Shown here piece by piece: positions 10,615-20,782 of a stretch of 64,000 nucleotides of DNA; the stretch's first letter is position 1; each line of letters starts with the position of its first letter. Below the pieces are notes generated by a model. That model ran no database searches. It was given only the letters and a program-made list of their open reading frames with translations, and was not told the DNA's origin. The DNA is from Aplectana chamaeleonis (taxonomy: Eukaryota; Nematoda; Chromadorea; Rhabditida; Cosmocercidae). A program made the position numbers and the translations under genes. The DNA is taken from contig JAPDOI010000038.1 of NCBI GenBank assembly GCA_029168955.1, positions 2,631,001-2,695,000 on the forward strand, read 5' to 3'.

Positions 10615-11576
10615 AAAGCAGCGTTCACGATGATCATCCTCGTTGACTTACCACAGTGAAATGATAGGCGAGAAGGATACTAGGCTCCTAGTGTCGAAAG
10701 AACGGTAGAAAACGAGCCAGGTGCTGCAAAATGACGGCTGCATACAAGCGTTTTGGTGCCCCAGACACGCCTGGTGCCCCAGATCCGCCCCCTCAAAATG
10801 GACAAATGAAGACTCAGATTACATGAATGATCAAGTTAAGAAAGTGCTGATAAGTGAGCTGATCGCTTCATTGCACTGATAGGTATCATCCTTCTAGCGG
10901 TAAATTCCTCCACGCTCAAAAATCAAGGTGAAGAAGAGAGGGCCTATTTTTGCTCAAAAACGCGTCTTTCCTGTCCTTTTTAAGCATGCCTTGCTATACA
11001 GTATACTTGTTCCAGATGGAATTTATTTCGAATATCCGACTTTTCGACTATAGACGGATATTACACATTTTCGAATATTCGACTTTTCGACTGTAGTCGG
11101 ATATCGCCCTTTTTCGAATATTCGACTTTTCGACTGTAGTCGGATATCGCACTTTTTCGAATATTCGACTTTTCGAATAAAAAGTCGATTTTTTTATCCG
11201 ACTGAGACAGTCGGATATTCGTCCGATTATTTGATCCGGAACATGTAAACTATGCAGTATACTTGTTCCAGATGGAATTTATTTCGAATATCCGACTTTT
11301 CGACTATAGTCGGATATTACACATTTTTGAATATTCGACTTTTCGACTGTAGTCGGATATCACACCTTTTCGAATATTCGACTTTTCGACTGTAGTCGGA
11401 TATCGCACTTTTTCGAATAACCGACTTGTCGAATAAAAAGTCGACTTTTTTATCCGACTGAAACAGTCGGAAACTCATCCGATTATTCTATTCGGAACAA
11501 GTATACTATACAGGGCACCAGACCTTCCGTAAACCGTGGAGATATCGGAAGTGAAATTTATCGTGAACACTGCCTT
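10615..11576. mobile_element. family C-type MITE, copy c, carrying a 254-bp tandem pair
   Basis: Ends are AAAGCAGCGTTCACGATG and TTATCGTGAACACTGCCTT with TA flanks. The element is enlarged by the tandem repeat at 11001-11512. Confidence 0.65.
11001..11512. repeat. tandem pair of ~254-bp units with internal ~45-bp repeats
   Basis: Each unit starts 'tatacttgttccagatggaa' and ends with an inverted 'ggaacatgt' or 'ggaacaagtata'. Inside each unit a segment with 'cgaatattcgacttttcgac' followed by 'tgtagtcggatatcg' recurs about three times. Related decayed sequence is at 60030-60225. Confidence 0.8.
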
Positions 11577-11607
11577 TAAGGTCAATTTGTCCATTTTCGA
11601 ATTATTA

Positions 11608-12023
11608 AAGGCATTGTTCGCGCAGGAAACCACTTTCCATTTTTTTTGGCTCAATTTCATGAATGAGCCCGGTAGACCACACCGTTAAACTTCTGATCGT
11701 CAAAAACATAGGGTTATGAGGTTGGACGGGGTTAAAGATGAGGATCCGCCACCAGTTCTCACCAGTCATCTAGCACTTTTTCATAGAATGTTGGTGCGAC
11801 CGTCATACAACATGAAAAGAAAACAGTTACGGCACAAACTCCACACGCAGAAAAAACTTCAAAAACGATTTTAGAGCAAATATTTAAATTCAATTTTACA
11901 GCAACTAACCGGCTTTTCTTCGCAAATGAAGGTTTTTCATAGGCTCTTCCGACATTTTCGTTGACTAGAGAGGCCAAGCTATAGAAGAACGCAAAAAAAA
12001 GTTACCTGCGAGTACGATGCCTT
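11608..12023 (-). mobile_element. family Q MITE
   Basis: Ends are AAGGCATTGTTCGCGCAGGA and CCTGCGAGTACGATGCCTT, with TA on the left (11606-11607) and CA on the right. It belongs to the clan with AAGGCA termini and lacks the family C insertion found in its relative at 9190-10090. Confidence 0.7.
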
Positions 12024-12029
12024 CAAGGT

Positions 12030-12441
12030 ACTTATGTAGGTTATGTCAATTAAAAGGCATTATGCCTACTGTAACCTACAGTAACCCTAAGTCTAATAGT
12101 AAGGACGAACAGATCGCAGAATCCGGGTTCAGCGGCCCAAACAACCCCCAACTGAGATTCTTAAGCGAAACCCGAGAAATTTTTTTTGAGCATCGAGAAA
12201 ACTCCCTGATGGGTACCTTTATCTATTCGTGAAGCAACGAAAATGCACTTTTCTGTAATCCCCGGAGGCACTTATAGAATTTCGAGCATCATTTATATAC
12301 TTGTATAGCAACGAAAGCATGGTTTTCCAAAACGTCGGGTTGCATGTAAAAAAGTCTTTAGTAGATGTGAACAAATCACGAAGGAACAGCGAAAAACGCA
12401 ATAAAACCCCCTACGTCAGTGGAAGAAATCTCTAGCCTAAA
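12030..12441. repeat. family K module fragment and unassigned sequence
   Basis: 12055-12160 carries 'cctactgtaacctacagtaa' and 'ttcagcggcccaaacaaccc', as in 57-59 kb. The rest, to 12441, is unassigned. Confidence 0.5.
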
Positions 12442-12813
12442 CTACTCGGAAAAATCAAAACAAGTTAGTTGTAACATATCTGAGCCGAAGTAGGTTACTT
12501 GCGACATTTATTGTGCCATTTAAATTACATGTAAAATCGGAGACGCATTCCACGCGGTTTCCTGTCGATATGTTGCATGCAACTTAAGTGACTTGTGATA
12601 AGTCGCAAGTAACTTACATCAGCCTAGATATGTTACAAGTAACTGGTTCTCGACTTCTGAGAGGATACTGCGTGCAGTGCGCCTCCGATATGTTACATGT
12701 AACTTAAATGGCACAATATAAGTCGCAAGTAACTTATGTCGGCCAAGAAAATATTTCCAAGGGGTATGTACGACGCACTCGCGGGATCAGGCATTACCAC
12801 TGGAGTCGCTGTT

Positions 12814-12917
12814 GGTTTAATTACCCAAGTTTCAGGTACTTGATCCCACACCAGCAGGGAAGGCCCCGCACAGCATTTGTTTGCGTAGTGCGTGGTCTGG
12901 GACGCGCTCTCTGCGTC
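12814..12917 (+). ncRNA. SL1 RNA-like unit, best-preserved copy
   Basis: The first 22 nt start GGTTTAATTACCCAAG and match SL1 at 21 of 22 positions, the only change being G20 to C. They are followed directly by a GT donor (CAG/GTACTTG). CAAGT (12827-12831) and ACTTG can pair around the splice site, the arrangement of stem-loop I in nematode SL RNAs. At 12901-12917 GACGC-GCTCTCT-GCGTC gives a 3' hairpin right after GGTCTGG, where the Sm site is expected but not canonical. The length of about 104 nt is normal for SL RNA. Whether it is transcribed is unknown. SL RNAs donate their first 22 nt to mRNA 5' ends by trans-splicing. Confidence 0.65.
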
Positions 12918-13007
12918 ACGAGACGGCTACCCGCAAGTATAAATGTAAGTTACTTTTAACATAAGTGTAACTTACATGCAATATAAATTTAAGTTACATG
13001 TGATATA

Positions 13008-13498
13008 TTAGGTTGTCCGATAAGTTCTTGCCGTTTTTTTAAATTTTTCATAACTTTATTTTTAAACATAAAATAACAACAATTTAATCAATAATGTATT
13101 CTCCGTTGTTTGTTATGACTTGCTCCTGTTATGTTATGACTGTTATGACTCGAAATTGCCACTTTTGAACTTCGCAAACCAATATCGAGCAGTTCTTTCA
13201 GCTATGGCACCCTCTCCGTATACGGCACAAATCTCTCTAGCAGCTTCCGTGGCTTTGGCACCTCGGTTAAACGCAAAAAGTAGATGGTGTCGAAAATGCT
13301 CGTTTTTGTCGACTTGACACTCCATTTAAATGCTCTAAAAATTAACAAAAACTAATCGAAACAAAAAAACCAAATAGACTTTCTTGTAGAGCGAAAAATT
13401 CTCTTTCGAATAACACAAAACATTGTACCAAAAAATTTCATTTCGATCGCTAATTTTTTAATTAAAAAAAAACGGCAAGAACTTATTGGACAACCTAA
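13008..13498 (-). mobile_element. internally deleted mariner
   Basis: It is 491 bp with inverted ends TTAGGTTGTCCGATAAGTTC and GAACTTATTGGACAACCTAA, flanked by TA (13006-13007, 13499-13500). Copies 1 and 2 of the host element give the empty site (atgtaatataaatgtaag). Only the N-terminal part of the transposase remains. Confidence 0.85.
13143..13325 (-). pseudogene. mariner transposase, N-terminal DNA-binding part only
   Basis: The 60-codon minus-strand frame starts MECQVDKNEHFRHHLLFAFN and continues through KATEAAREICAVYG and RTARYWFAKFKSGNFES. This is the first helix-turn-helix of mariner transposases that binds the inverted repeat. The catalytic DD34D domain is deleted. Full-length mariner proteins are about 345 aa. 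Such a fragment cannot cut DNA, though it could in principle bind ends. Confidence 0.85.
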
Positions 13499-13571
13499 TA
13501 AATGTAAGTTACTTGAGACATGTGAGTAAATTACAATTATATAACAAGTAACTTGTTTTGATTTTTTTGCG

Positions 13572-14440
13572 TAGTTGTCCGGTAGGATGAAAGCGTTCTC
13601 GCCGATCGCGACCCAGGAATGATAAGGTTAAACGAAGTTGGTAGGGAATCTTATTCGAAACAGTATAAGTTAGGGCCCAAAGGGAAGAAAGGAGCAACAG
13701 AAAGTTCAGAATTTCAGAGGACCGGTCCACGAAAGATTTCACTGTTAACAACAAACAGTTCCTGTGGGAGTAAAGAGGCGGTGTGGGAGTAAAACACTTC
13801 GAGTCCTTCCGGTGCGTTTTCCCTATTTTTCCGTCAGTTTAGGTCTACCCTATCATCGAATCAGCGATTTATCAAATAATCTCAGAACTGAAGAATAATG
13901 TGAACACTGCCTCTGATAAGGATCCAAGAGGCAGAAAGTAGTATGTAACATAGCGAAAAGTCTCTTGGGTTGGTTGTTTTTCAACAATCGAACGCTTCCC
14001 ATTGATGTGAATCATTTATGAAACGCGGTTTGTGAAATTCGTGGGAAAATACTTGCGAATTCTTTTGGTTTCTGATGAAATTACGCAGAAGCTGGCGAGT
14101 TTCTGAATCAGAAAGAAGGCTGTGAATGATTTAGTGAACTGAAGCCACTAGATGGCAATTTCAGATTGCGAATGGGTAGTGGCAAAGGATTCTGCTTGTT
14201 TACACGCACTTGTGATAAATAGAGCTTCCTCAAGCTTTTCTGGAGAGAAAAGAAAGCAAAGCTCAGGATTTTTAATGGGGACGCCACAACCAGAGACATA
14301 TTCATGAATCTCAGAGTAATATCCTTCAATTGACATATTGTTAGGCCAGTAAATGCAAACAGATTGCCACAGTCTTTGAAGAAATCAACAGCCGCTGTGA
14401 AGTTAGAAACGTGTTAGCCCTGACAACACAGTAACTATTA
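13572..14440. other. no recognised feature
   Basis: It contains one isolated family C-like end, gtgaacactgcctct, near 13900. Short minus-strand frames at 14108-14336 have no recognised domain. Confidence 0.4.
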
Positions 14441-14649
14441 GGGGGACCGGAAAGTAATGTCGTCATCTGATTATCCGGAACCCAAAAGGTGCTCTGCTTA
14501 CATTCCCAATCTGCTTCAAATGTTCTTGGATGGTCAACCAAGGTTATTTAAGACTATTTGACAACTCCTCGACCGTCTGACACGCATTTGCTTCCACTTC
14601 CGCCCTTCTTCGCGTGCTGAGCAGAAACGACATTACTTGCCGGTCCCCC
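14441..14649. mobile_element. family N MITE
   Basis: A 209-bp element with ends GGGGGACCGGAAAGTAATGT and the complement, ending GGTCCCCC, flanked by TA (14439-14440, 14650-14651). Part of the interior ('gcttacattcccaatctgct') recurs inverted in 17779-18763. Confidence 0.8.
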
Positions 14650-14651
14650 TA

Positions 14652-15416
14652 ATACATAAAGAGGGGCCAGAGTGGTTGTGTCCAAACGCGACGATGGTGA
14701 GTGAAGGTCGTAGAAATTTTTGCCCCAAAAAAGTAGGAATTGTATATATGAGTAGAGGATTTCACATTTTTCAGATTCAATTTCGAACTAAGGAAGGAAA
14801 GTCGTGACTATTTTAGACATTGTTCAAAAGTAAAATGTGCAGAGAAGGGGTCATTACTCTACCGAGATCGGTCAGAACACCTCGCTTGACTCTGTGCATA
14901 GAGTCCCTTTTCACAGTTTACTATAGTGAATAGACAGGGCCGCGGCGGTAGATCACCGCGCGCGATCAAAATCCCTTTGACCGGTGGTGGTACAAAACGC
15001 CGCTCAGCCCGACGGATTGGTCGCGCTGTGCCAATTTACTGGCCTAAACAAGAAAAGGAGAGTATACCAGGTTATGGCATGGCGCTGTGATTGGTCCATG
15101 AGAGGTGCGGCCCCCTCCCACCGGCTTGAAAATTTTCGCGGCTCTAGGTGAATGTGTTCTTCAGATAGATAGAGATTTAGGTAAATTTGATGATTTTGGG
15201 GATGAATTGTTACAATGACTTCCATATTCCGAACGAATTTTCAATGCGTTCTTTGATATAATTCTATTTGATTTACATTCAAAAAAATTCTTACAGCTCA
15301 ATATCGACTGTTTTGGCACGTTGGCCGGCGTGTGCTGCGACCACCTCCACTCCTGACGCCCAAAGCTGCTACCCTTCTGTGACCATCACAACATGAGCCT
15401 AACCCTGGACCATACA
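14652..15416. other. no recognised feature
   Basis: Mixed AT-rich and GC-rich sequence. No convincing exon, repeat end or RNA gene is seen. Confidence 0.35.
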
Positions 15417-15418
15417 TA

Positions 15419-15559
15419 TCCTCTGTTTCCGAATGTGATTTATGTCCATTCAACGCTTGCGTCTGCGCGTACGCTGCGTCTTCTTCTCCCCACACTTTCT
15501 CGCTGTCTCTACCCTCGCTCCGCACGGGGACAGAGCAAATCTGGCTCGGAACCAGAGGA
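15419..15559. mobile_element. family B' MITE
   Basis: A 141-bp element with ends TCCTCTGTTTCCGAATGTG and CTCGGAACCAGAGGA and TA flanks. The interior has 'cgtacgctgcgtc' and 'ctttctcgctgtctctaccc', shared with 27778-27921 and 41603-41755. Confidence 0.75.
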
Positions 15560-15994
15560 TAGAAGGTTGTTGAAAAAGTTTCTAAATGCTCCAGAAAGAA
15601 ACAATAGAAATTCTCACGGTTTTAATCGATGGGTAGCCGAATCGATTTCTTATTATTCTCAAGAAGATTCTAGAAAGTTACAAGCGTTAGGTATATAATG
15701 TCTGCGGAATATTCGGTGAGCTTTCAATTTCGATTGTCACCAGCAGGAGAATAGAGCGGGTGGTGAAATATAACTGGTGATAAAGAGGTATTGACAGGAA
15801 AAAAATCGATCGCTCTCTGCTGTGGTAAGGCCGGGATCATGCTTTCCGCGATCAGCAAAAGCGACAGTGCATAACAGGCATATCGATTTTTGGTCATTAT
15901 TGATGGTGAAAATGGGTTGGCGTCGTCCGTAGCTGGAAGTATGATTTTGGCCTTTATCGAAATCGGGTGCTCACTGAAAATGCCACAGACCTTA
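15560..15994. other. unassigned, with one small shared block
   Basis: A block near 15827-15890 ('ccgggatcat', 'cgcgatcagcaaaagcgaca') recurs inverted near 27955-27995. Nothing else is recognised. Confidence 0.35.
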
Positions 15995-16074
15995 GAGGCA
16001 CAGTACACCCTCAGATATGAATTTTGAGATTTTCGTGTAATTGTGTAGAAGACCCCTCCTGTATAGCACGTGTC

Positions 16075-16286
16075 GGTGCTAAACTAGTTGGGGGGGCACT
16101 CAAGATTTGCCCATAAAAATTAAAGGATTCATCCATAAAAATTAGAATTTCTTTCGTTACTTGATATGTGATAACGTTTTCACTCATACTTCCTAGAAAT
16201 TCCATGAAATTAAATCGATTTCTGAAAGCAAAATCATTCATTTCTCACTTGAATTCTGGGTGGCCCCCCCCGACTAGTTTTGCACC
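16075..16286. mobile_element. hAT-type MITE with 8-bp duplication
   Basis: A 212-bp element with inverted ends GGTGCTAAACTAGTTGGGGG and CCCCGACTAGTTTTGCACC, flanked by CACGTGTC at 16067-16074 and 16287-16294. The family H copy at 31831-32288 has a single site (ggcacgtgttg on the opposite strand near 32210), which is the empty site. Confidence 0.85.
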
Positions 16287-16337
16287 CACGTGTCAAATGC
16301 GAGATCTAAATTCCTCCAATTAAGCGAGATATGAGCG

Positions 16338-16389
16338 ACCACCACAGGCCCGACCCCCTTCACTCACCACCACAGGCCCGACCCCCTTC
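16338..16389. repeat. short tandem duplication
   Basis: The phrase accacaggcccgacccccttc occurs twice, about 28 bp apart. Confidence 0.8.
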
Positions 16390-16703
16390 CGGATTGTCGA
16401 CCACGATACCGGCTGGATGTATGGATGAATTTCAACCGAGCCTACGTTCTTCAGTGCATTACCGGTCTTGGTCCTTATCCTGGCTCGCACTCGCGCAAAG
16501 GCTTTGAATCAAGAGAAATACAGGCCTGAGACAACTGGTCCACCAAATTTTTGCCTTCAAAATACAGGTATTTTGAAGGAGCCATAACTAAGTTCGTGAA
16601 GGGTCTTGTACGGTTCTAGAAATACCATTGTGATTAGAGTGTGACCCTCTTCTAGATGAAGATGAAACCTAAAAAATAATTTTCTGAATGCCTTGTGCCT
16701 TCA

Positions 16704-17165
16704 AGGACAGGGTTCTCAATAAAATCGGTTGTTGTCCTATCCTCATGGAAAGTCAGATCTGATCATCACAAAAGTGAAAATAAGTAAAAATTTGAAAAAA
16801 AAAACGCTCAGGGACAAGTTATAGCTTGGTGTCCTTCCGCCCCCGATTATCGAGATTTGTGTCAAAGCCTGTTTTGCCAACTTTTATTCTGCTTCTAAAT
16901 TAACTGCTTAGCACTTTCAGACACTACTGGCTACTCTAAAAGCAAAATAACCGACGGATAAGCAAGCATTAATAAAAATCTCGTTAATTGGGAGGTTGGC
17001 CCACAGCCCCCCAAGGTTGGGGGGTAAGTAGCCGTCGTGGCTTGTTTTTTGTGGTTTTTTTTTCTGCAAATTTTCAATTTTTTTCTTTTTTTTTCAATTT
17101 TTCTGATTATCAGACCTACATTTCCATGAAAGAGCTCGAAAAAAATTTTTTGCGAGTCCTGCCTT
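16704..17165 (-). mobile_element. family E MITE
   Basis: Ends are AGGACAGGGTTCTCAATAAA and GAGTCCTGCCTT. The interior shares 'tcacaaaagtgaaaataagt' and 'ggataagcaagcattaa' with 38716-39649, and lacks the family C insertion seen there. Confidence 0.7.
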
Positions 17166-17778
17166 CAACTGCTTGCGCTTACACAAGTGGACGAATCCGT
17201 CCAAGATGGAGAAAACGTCACTCTTAGCTTTCCAGATCTGAGAGTTGTACCAGACGGGTTTTAATATGTTTTTGAGTAAAATGAAACGGCCTATCCAAAA
17301 TGATGCAACTAAAGCGATACTGGTAGCTTAAGTATAGCCTTATGTAAGCATAGCCTAGCTGATCCCTAACCCGAGAAGAACGCTGACGTGTGCATGAGGC
17401 GAAGAAGATAATTCGATGTAAGTTGCAGAGTCACGTACATACGCGCTGTCGCTCCATACCTACAAACTAACACTATTACTAGTACATATCAACAACATTT
17501 TTTCACACTCCAAATTGATTCTGTCTCTGTGTAATTGTAAGAGCGAAAAAACTCCACTGTTGACATGAACTACTACAGAGTGAGCCAAATCCATTACGAC
17601 AAGCTTCTCAAAGCAACAAGAACGGACATTTATCAGTTCTGAGAAGTCTAGGACGTCGCCATAATCATATAAGGCTTCCCGTAAAATGCTACATTGTTAT
17701 CTGTGGCCGTCTGCCAACCCTATCCGCTTAAAGCTAAGAGGTATGTTCCGCAAAAACATTTGGTATCGCTACATATCA
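17166..17778. other. no recognised feature
   Basis: No motif, repeat end or splice-flanked exon is seen. Confidence 0.35.
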
Positions 17779-18763
17779 GGGGGATAGGAAAGTAAAGTCG
17801 TTTCTGCGCATGTCAGTACTTGATTATCATTATTTGGTTCAGAGACGTGCCAAAGACATTGAGAGGTTACAGTGAATTTTTTTCTTATAAAAAATTGAAT
17901 TACTTTCTTTGTAATTTGGGGTAAAATGGGCAGCCAAATTCCAGAAGACGAACACATCCGGCATTGCATGTTCAAAGGCAGTGTTCACTATGGAAAAGTT
18001 GCCCGTTTTTGGGCTAAAACGTAAGCACAGACAGCGAATTTCCGAATATTCTTCATCGCGAAAGATTCTAACATCCCAGCATGTACATCGGCCCCTCTTA
18101 AATTTAAACGATTTTTGGTACAGGGAGCAGAAAGCAAAATCGCTCACCCCAGAATTGTGAAGCGGCCAACCATCTCCCCGACTTCAGGTTCGATGCGTTG
18201 TTCGCAGTTTCCGTGCGGACAAAGCATCGAAACTGACACGGTAACAGGCATAATTAATTTCTTCACAGATTTCTTAAAACAGTTTTGCTCCTCTATTTGA
18301 GTGTTCTGTGGCGACTGCCACAGGTAGGAGTTTCTCCCCTTTTCAAGGCTTAGGTTCAGTATACCTGATCCACCAAAGACTAAGATTAACGAAGGCCTAT
18401 CATATAAAGGTCAATTTTCGATTTCTGGGTCGACGGTGAACGGCTATGGGGACGAGATGCCATAGAATCACTTATCCCTATTGACCTATTCTTGATGGAC
18501 TTACCTACCCAGAAACACCGAGAACTATAATGCAGTTTTTTTCTCGTAAAAAAAACTGAATTACAATCACAAAATTCATGTCTGAGAGTGCACTGTGCCT
18601 CTAGGAGCGGAAATGAAAGCAACTCCGTGTCTGACGGTGTGTAGTTTTCATCAGCCTTGGTGGACCATCCAAGAGCATTTGAAGCCGATTGGGAGAGTAA
18701 GCGGAGCAGTACACATATGTGTCTGTATTCAGCGTAAAAAACGACATTACTTTCCGGTCCCTC
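17779..18763. mobile_element. family N element, larger copy, probably with nested MITE
   Basis: Ends are GGGGGATAGGAAAGTAAAGT and ACATTACTTTCCGGTCCCTC. Near 17975 an AAGGCAGTGTTCACTATGG terminus begins and near 18598 a cactgtgcct end appears, suggesting a clan MITE inside. Around 17870-17925 and 18535-18580 a segment with 'tttttttctYRtaaaaaa' is directly repeated. Confidence 0.6.
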
Positions 18764-19786
18764 TAATAGTATCGCTTAAGTTTACACTTACTATTTTCAT
18801 ATAACAAGAAATGTCGTTTTCGTTAATGACGTATGCTAAAATTCTTCAGAAGAAGCTCAACTATAAAAGCTCTAAATTTGCTTACGATATTTTTTTCAAT
18901 AATTCTGAATTAGGTTCGCTAGGTTATATTATTTTTGGCTAGGCCAACAGTTTTGCATGCTCTATCGATCTCTGTATTCTGAAAAGAACAGCACAACTCT
19001 ATTTCTGTTTTTACCCTATCTCGTTAGGTTAGTGGCCTTATAAGCAAGTCTGCAAGTAGGCACGTTAAGCTGGTCAGCTCTTTGAAGCCACGCCAATTAA
19101 CGTTACTCAGTAAGGTGTTTTTTAGGGTGCAAAGCCGATTTCGAGTCTGAAGTGGTTAGCTGTAAGTCATATCACATCGATGGTGTATCAAACATTAATT
19201 TGGTGAGGGCAAGGTGGCCGGGCGGGCGACCAGACAACATTGCCCTTACTAAAGAAGCACGTTTGGGGGAATAATGGAGTTCTCATGCTGCCTAGCGTTC
19301 ACTCTAGAATCTCCAGTTGTAGCTATGTTAGAATGGAAAGTGGCAGCTTAGTGCAAATAAAGAATTACTCAACCACAATGCTTACGAAGAACAAAGGAAG
19401 ACGTCGACCAAAGCGCATAAGAGCATTAGACCTTTAGTACTCCACAACCTCTCATTTCGACACTACAATCAGATTCTCCCTGAATAATGCAGTCAAGGTG
19501 CAGCTAGCGGTACAGCGCAGACTGAGTGGAGTTTTGCCTGAATCCCTGCATCAGCGCGAAGATTACGCTTTCATAGAGAAAGCGGATGTCAAATAATAGC
19601 AGAAAAGAGATTTAGTTAGACTCCTCTCCTTACGCTGTCAAGAGATTTCTGTTCAAATTCCTCCTATATAGGTTCCACTTTTGGTAAGTATGAGAGCAAA
19701 TCTGCGAAAAAAATGGGGGCGATCTCGTATATCGCGTCTTCAAATCTTGCTAGGAAATTTTGACACAATGAAAGGAAAAACAGCTA
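18764..19786. other. no recognised feature
   Basis: A plus-strand frame at 19240-19437 ends in a basic stretch but has no family match that I recognise. No repeat boundaries are seen. Confidence 0.35.
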
Positions 19787-20506
19787 TAAGGTTGATGCAA
19801 AAGTTTACGGACTTTTCACGACTTCGGATAAAAAACATTTATTTCAGAAACAAACAAGGCTCAACCAACAAAATAAATTCCATCAAATTCAAGGATTCTT
19901 CGCCACGGATTGGGCAGATCATGAATTCCCGAAGCGTAGAACTCTGGCTGTTTCGAGTCGAAGTATTCTTCTAAGGCCATGTTGACTTCGTCATCGTTAG
20001 TGAACTGCTTTCAATCCAGGAAGTGCTGCATCGAGTGGAACAGATGGTAGTCGGAAGAGGCAAGATCTGGGATATATGGAGGGTGAGGGAAAATTCCCCA
20101 ACCCAGGTCCAACAGTTTCTATCGGGTGTTCCAAGATACGTTCGGCCGAGCATTGTCGTGAAGAAGGCGAACAGAAACTGCTGGACCTAGGCTGGGAAGT
20201 TGTTTCTGACCCTCCATATAACCCAGAATTTGTCCCATCCGACTACCATCTGTTCGGCTCGATGCAGCATTTCCTGGGTGTAAAACAGTTCACTAACGAT
20301 GACGAAGTCAGAATGGCCCTTGAAGATTACTTCGATTCGAAACAGCCAGAGTTCTATGCATCGGGAGTTCATGATATGCCCAATCGGTCGCGAAGGATCC
20401 TTGAATGTGATGGAAATTACTTTGTTGGGTGAGCCTTGTTTGTTTTTGAAATAAATGTTTTTTATTCAAAGTCGTTAAAAGTCCGGAAATTTTTGCATAA
20501 ATCTAA
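19787..20506. mobile_element. hairpin mariner, copy 1
   Basis: A 720-bp palindromic element. Both ends are the same mariner terminus (ggttgatgcaaaagttt on the left, the complement on the right), flanked by TA (19785-19786, 20507-20508). Both arms carry the 3' part of a mariner transposase in opposite orientation, joined near 20130. On the right arm, 20076-20432, residues LGWEVVSDPPYNPEF and VPSDYHLF include the third catalytic Asp; the frame ends DGNYFVG. The left arm encodes the same region on the minus strand but is frameshifted. The HTH part and first catalytic Asp are missing. The same structure recurs at 25452-26214 and 45177-45862. Confidence 0.85.
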
Positions 20507-20650
20507 TAGAAACATTATGAATAATCATGAACGTTCCTTGAAAAGCAACTGTCAGAAACACGAACCAAGCCATTGCATTGGGAAAACGTTTGGCATGGTC
20601 AGTCCCGCAACGAACTCTGCTCTCAGCCAAGGCAGCTGACATCACATGGA

Positions 20651-20778
20651 TCCTAATGAGGCTTTGCGTTCCCCGTTGCGTTCGTTTGAAGGTTGGCGCA
20701 AACTCGGTGTACCTATGTTATATCTTATGGCACTGAGTTTGCGCCAACCTTCAATAGTGAACACAAAGTCTCATTAGA
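20651..20778. repeat. compact hairpin, 23-bp core stem
   Basis: The core tgaaggttggcgcaaactc pairs with gagtttgcgccaaccttca (20687-20709 with 20731-20753) around a 21-nt loop. The outer ends, cctaatgaggctttgcgttc and gaacacaaagtctcattag, also pair. It could be a small MITE or a microRNA-like precursor; nothing decides between these. Confidence 0.75.
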
Positions 20779-20782
20779 ACCC

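Larger units (their letters stand above)
12445..13571 (+). mobile_element. SL1-carrying transposon, copy 3, with a mariner inside
   Basis: The inverted ends start CTCGGAAAAATCAAAACAAG and the right end is its near complement. TA flanks are at 12443-12444 and 13572-13573. Without the mariner (13008-13498) the element is about 636 bp, slightly shorter than the other copies. It holds the best-preserved SL1-like unit (12814-12917) and the same gttacatgtaa-type arms. Confidence 0.8.
15995..16701 (-). mobile_element. family H MITE with nested hAT-type MITE
   Basis: Ends are AGAGGCACAGTACACCC and TTGTGCCTT. It corresponds, in reverse, to 31831-32288 ('cctcagatatgaattttgag', 'gcctgagacaactggtccac'). 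It is about 250 bp longer because of 16075-16286. Confidence 0.7.

Noticed and set aside
10990..11520. CRISPR-like array
   Set aside because: Repeats are contiguous with no unique spacers and lie in a eukaryotic repeat; it is a tandem foldback.
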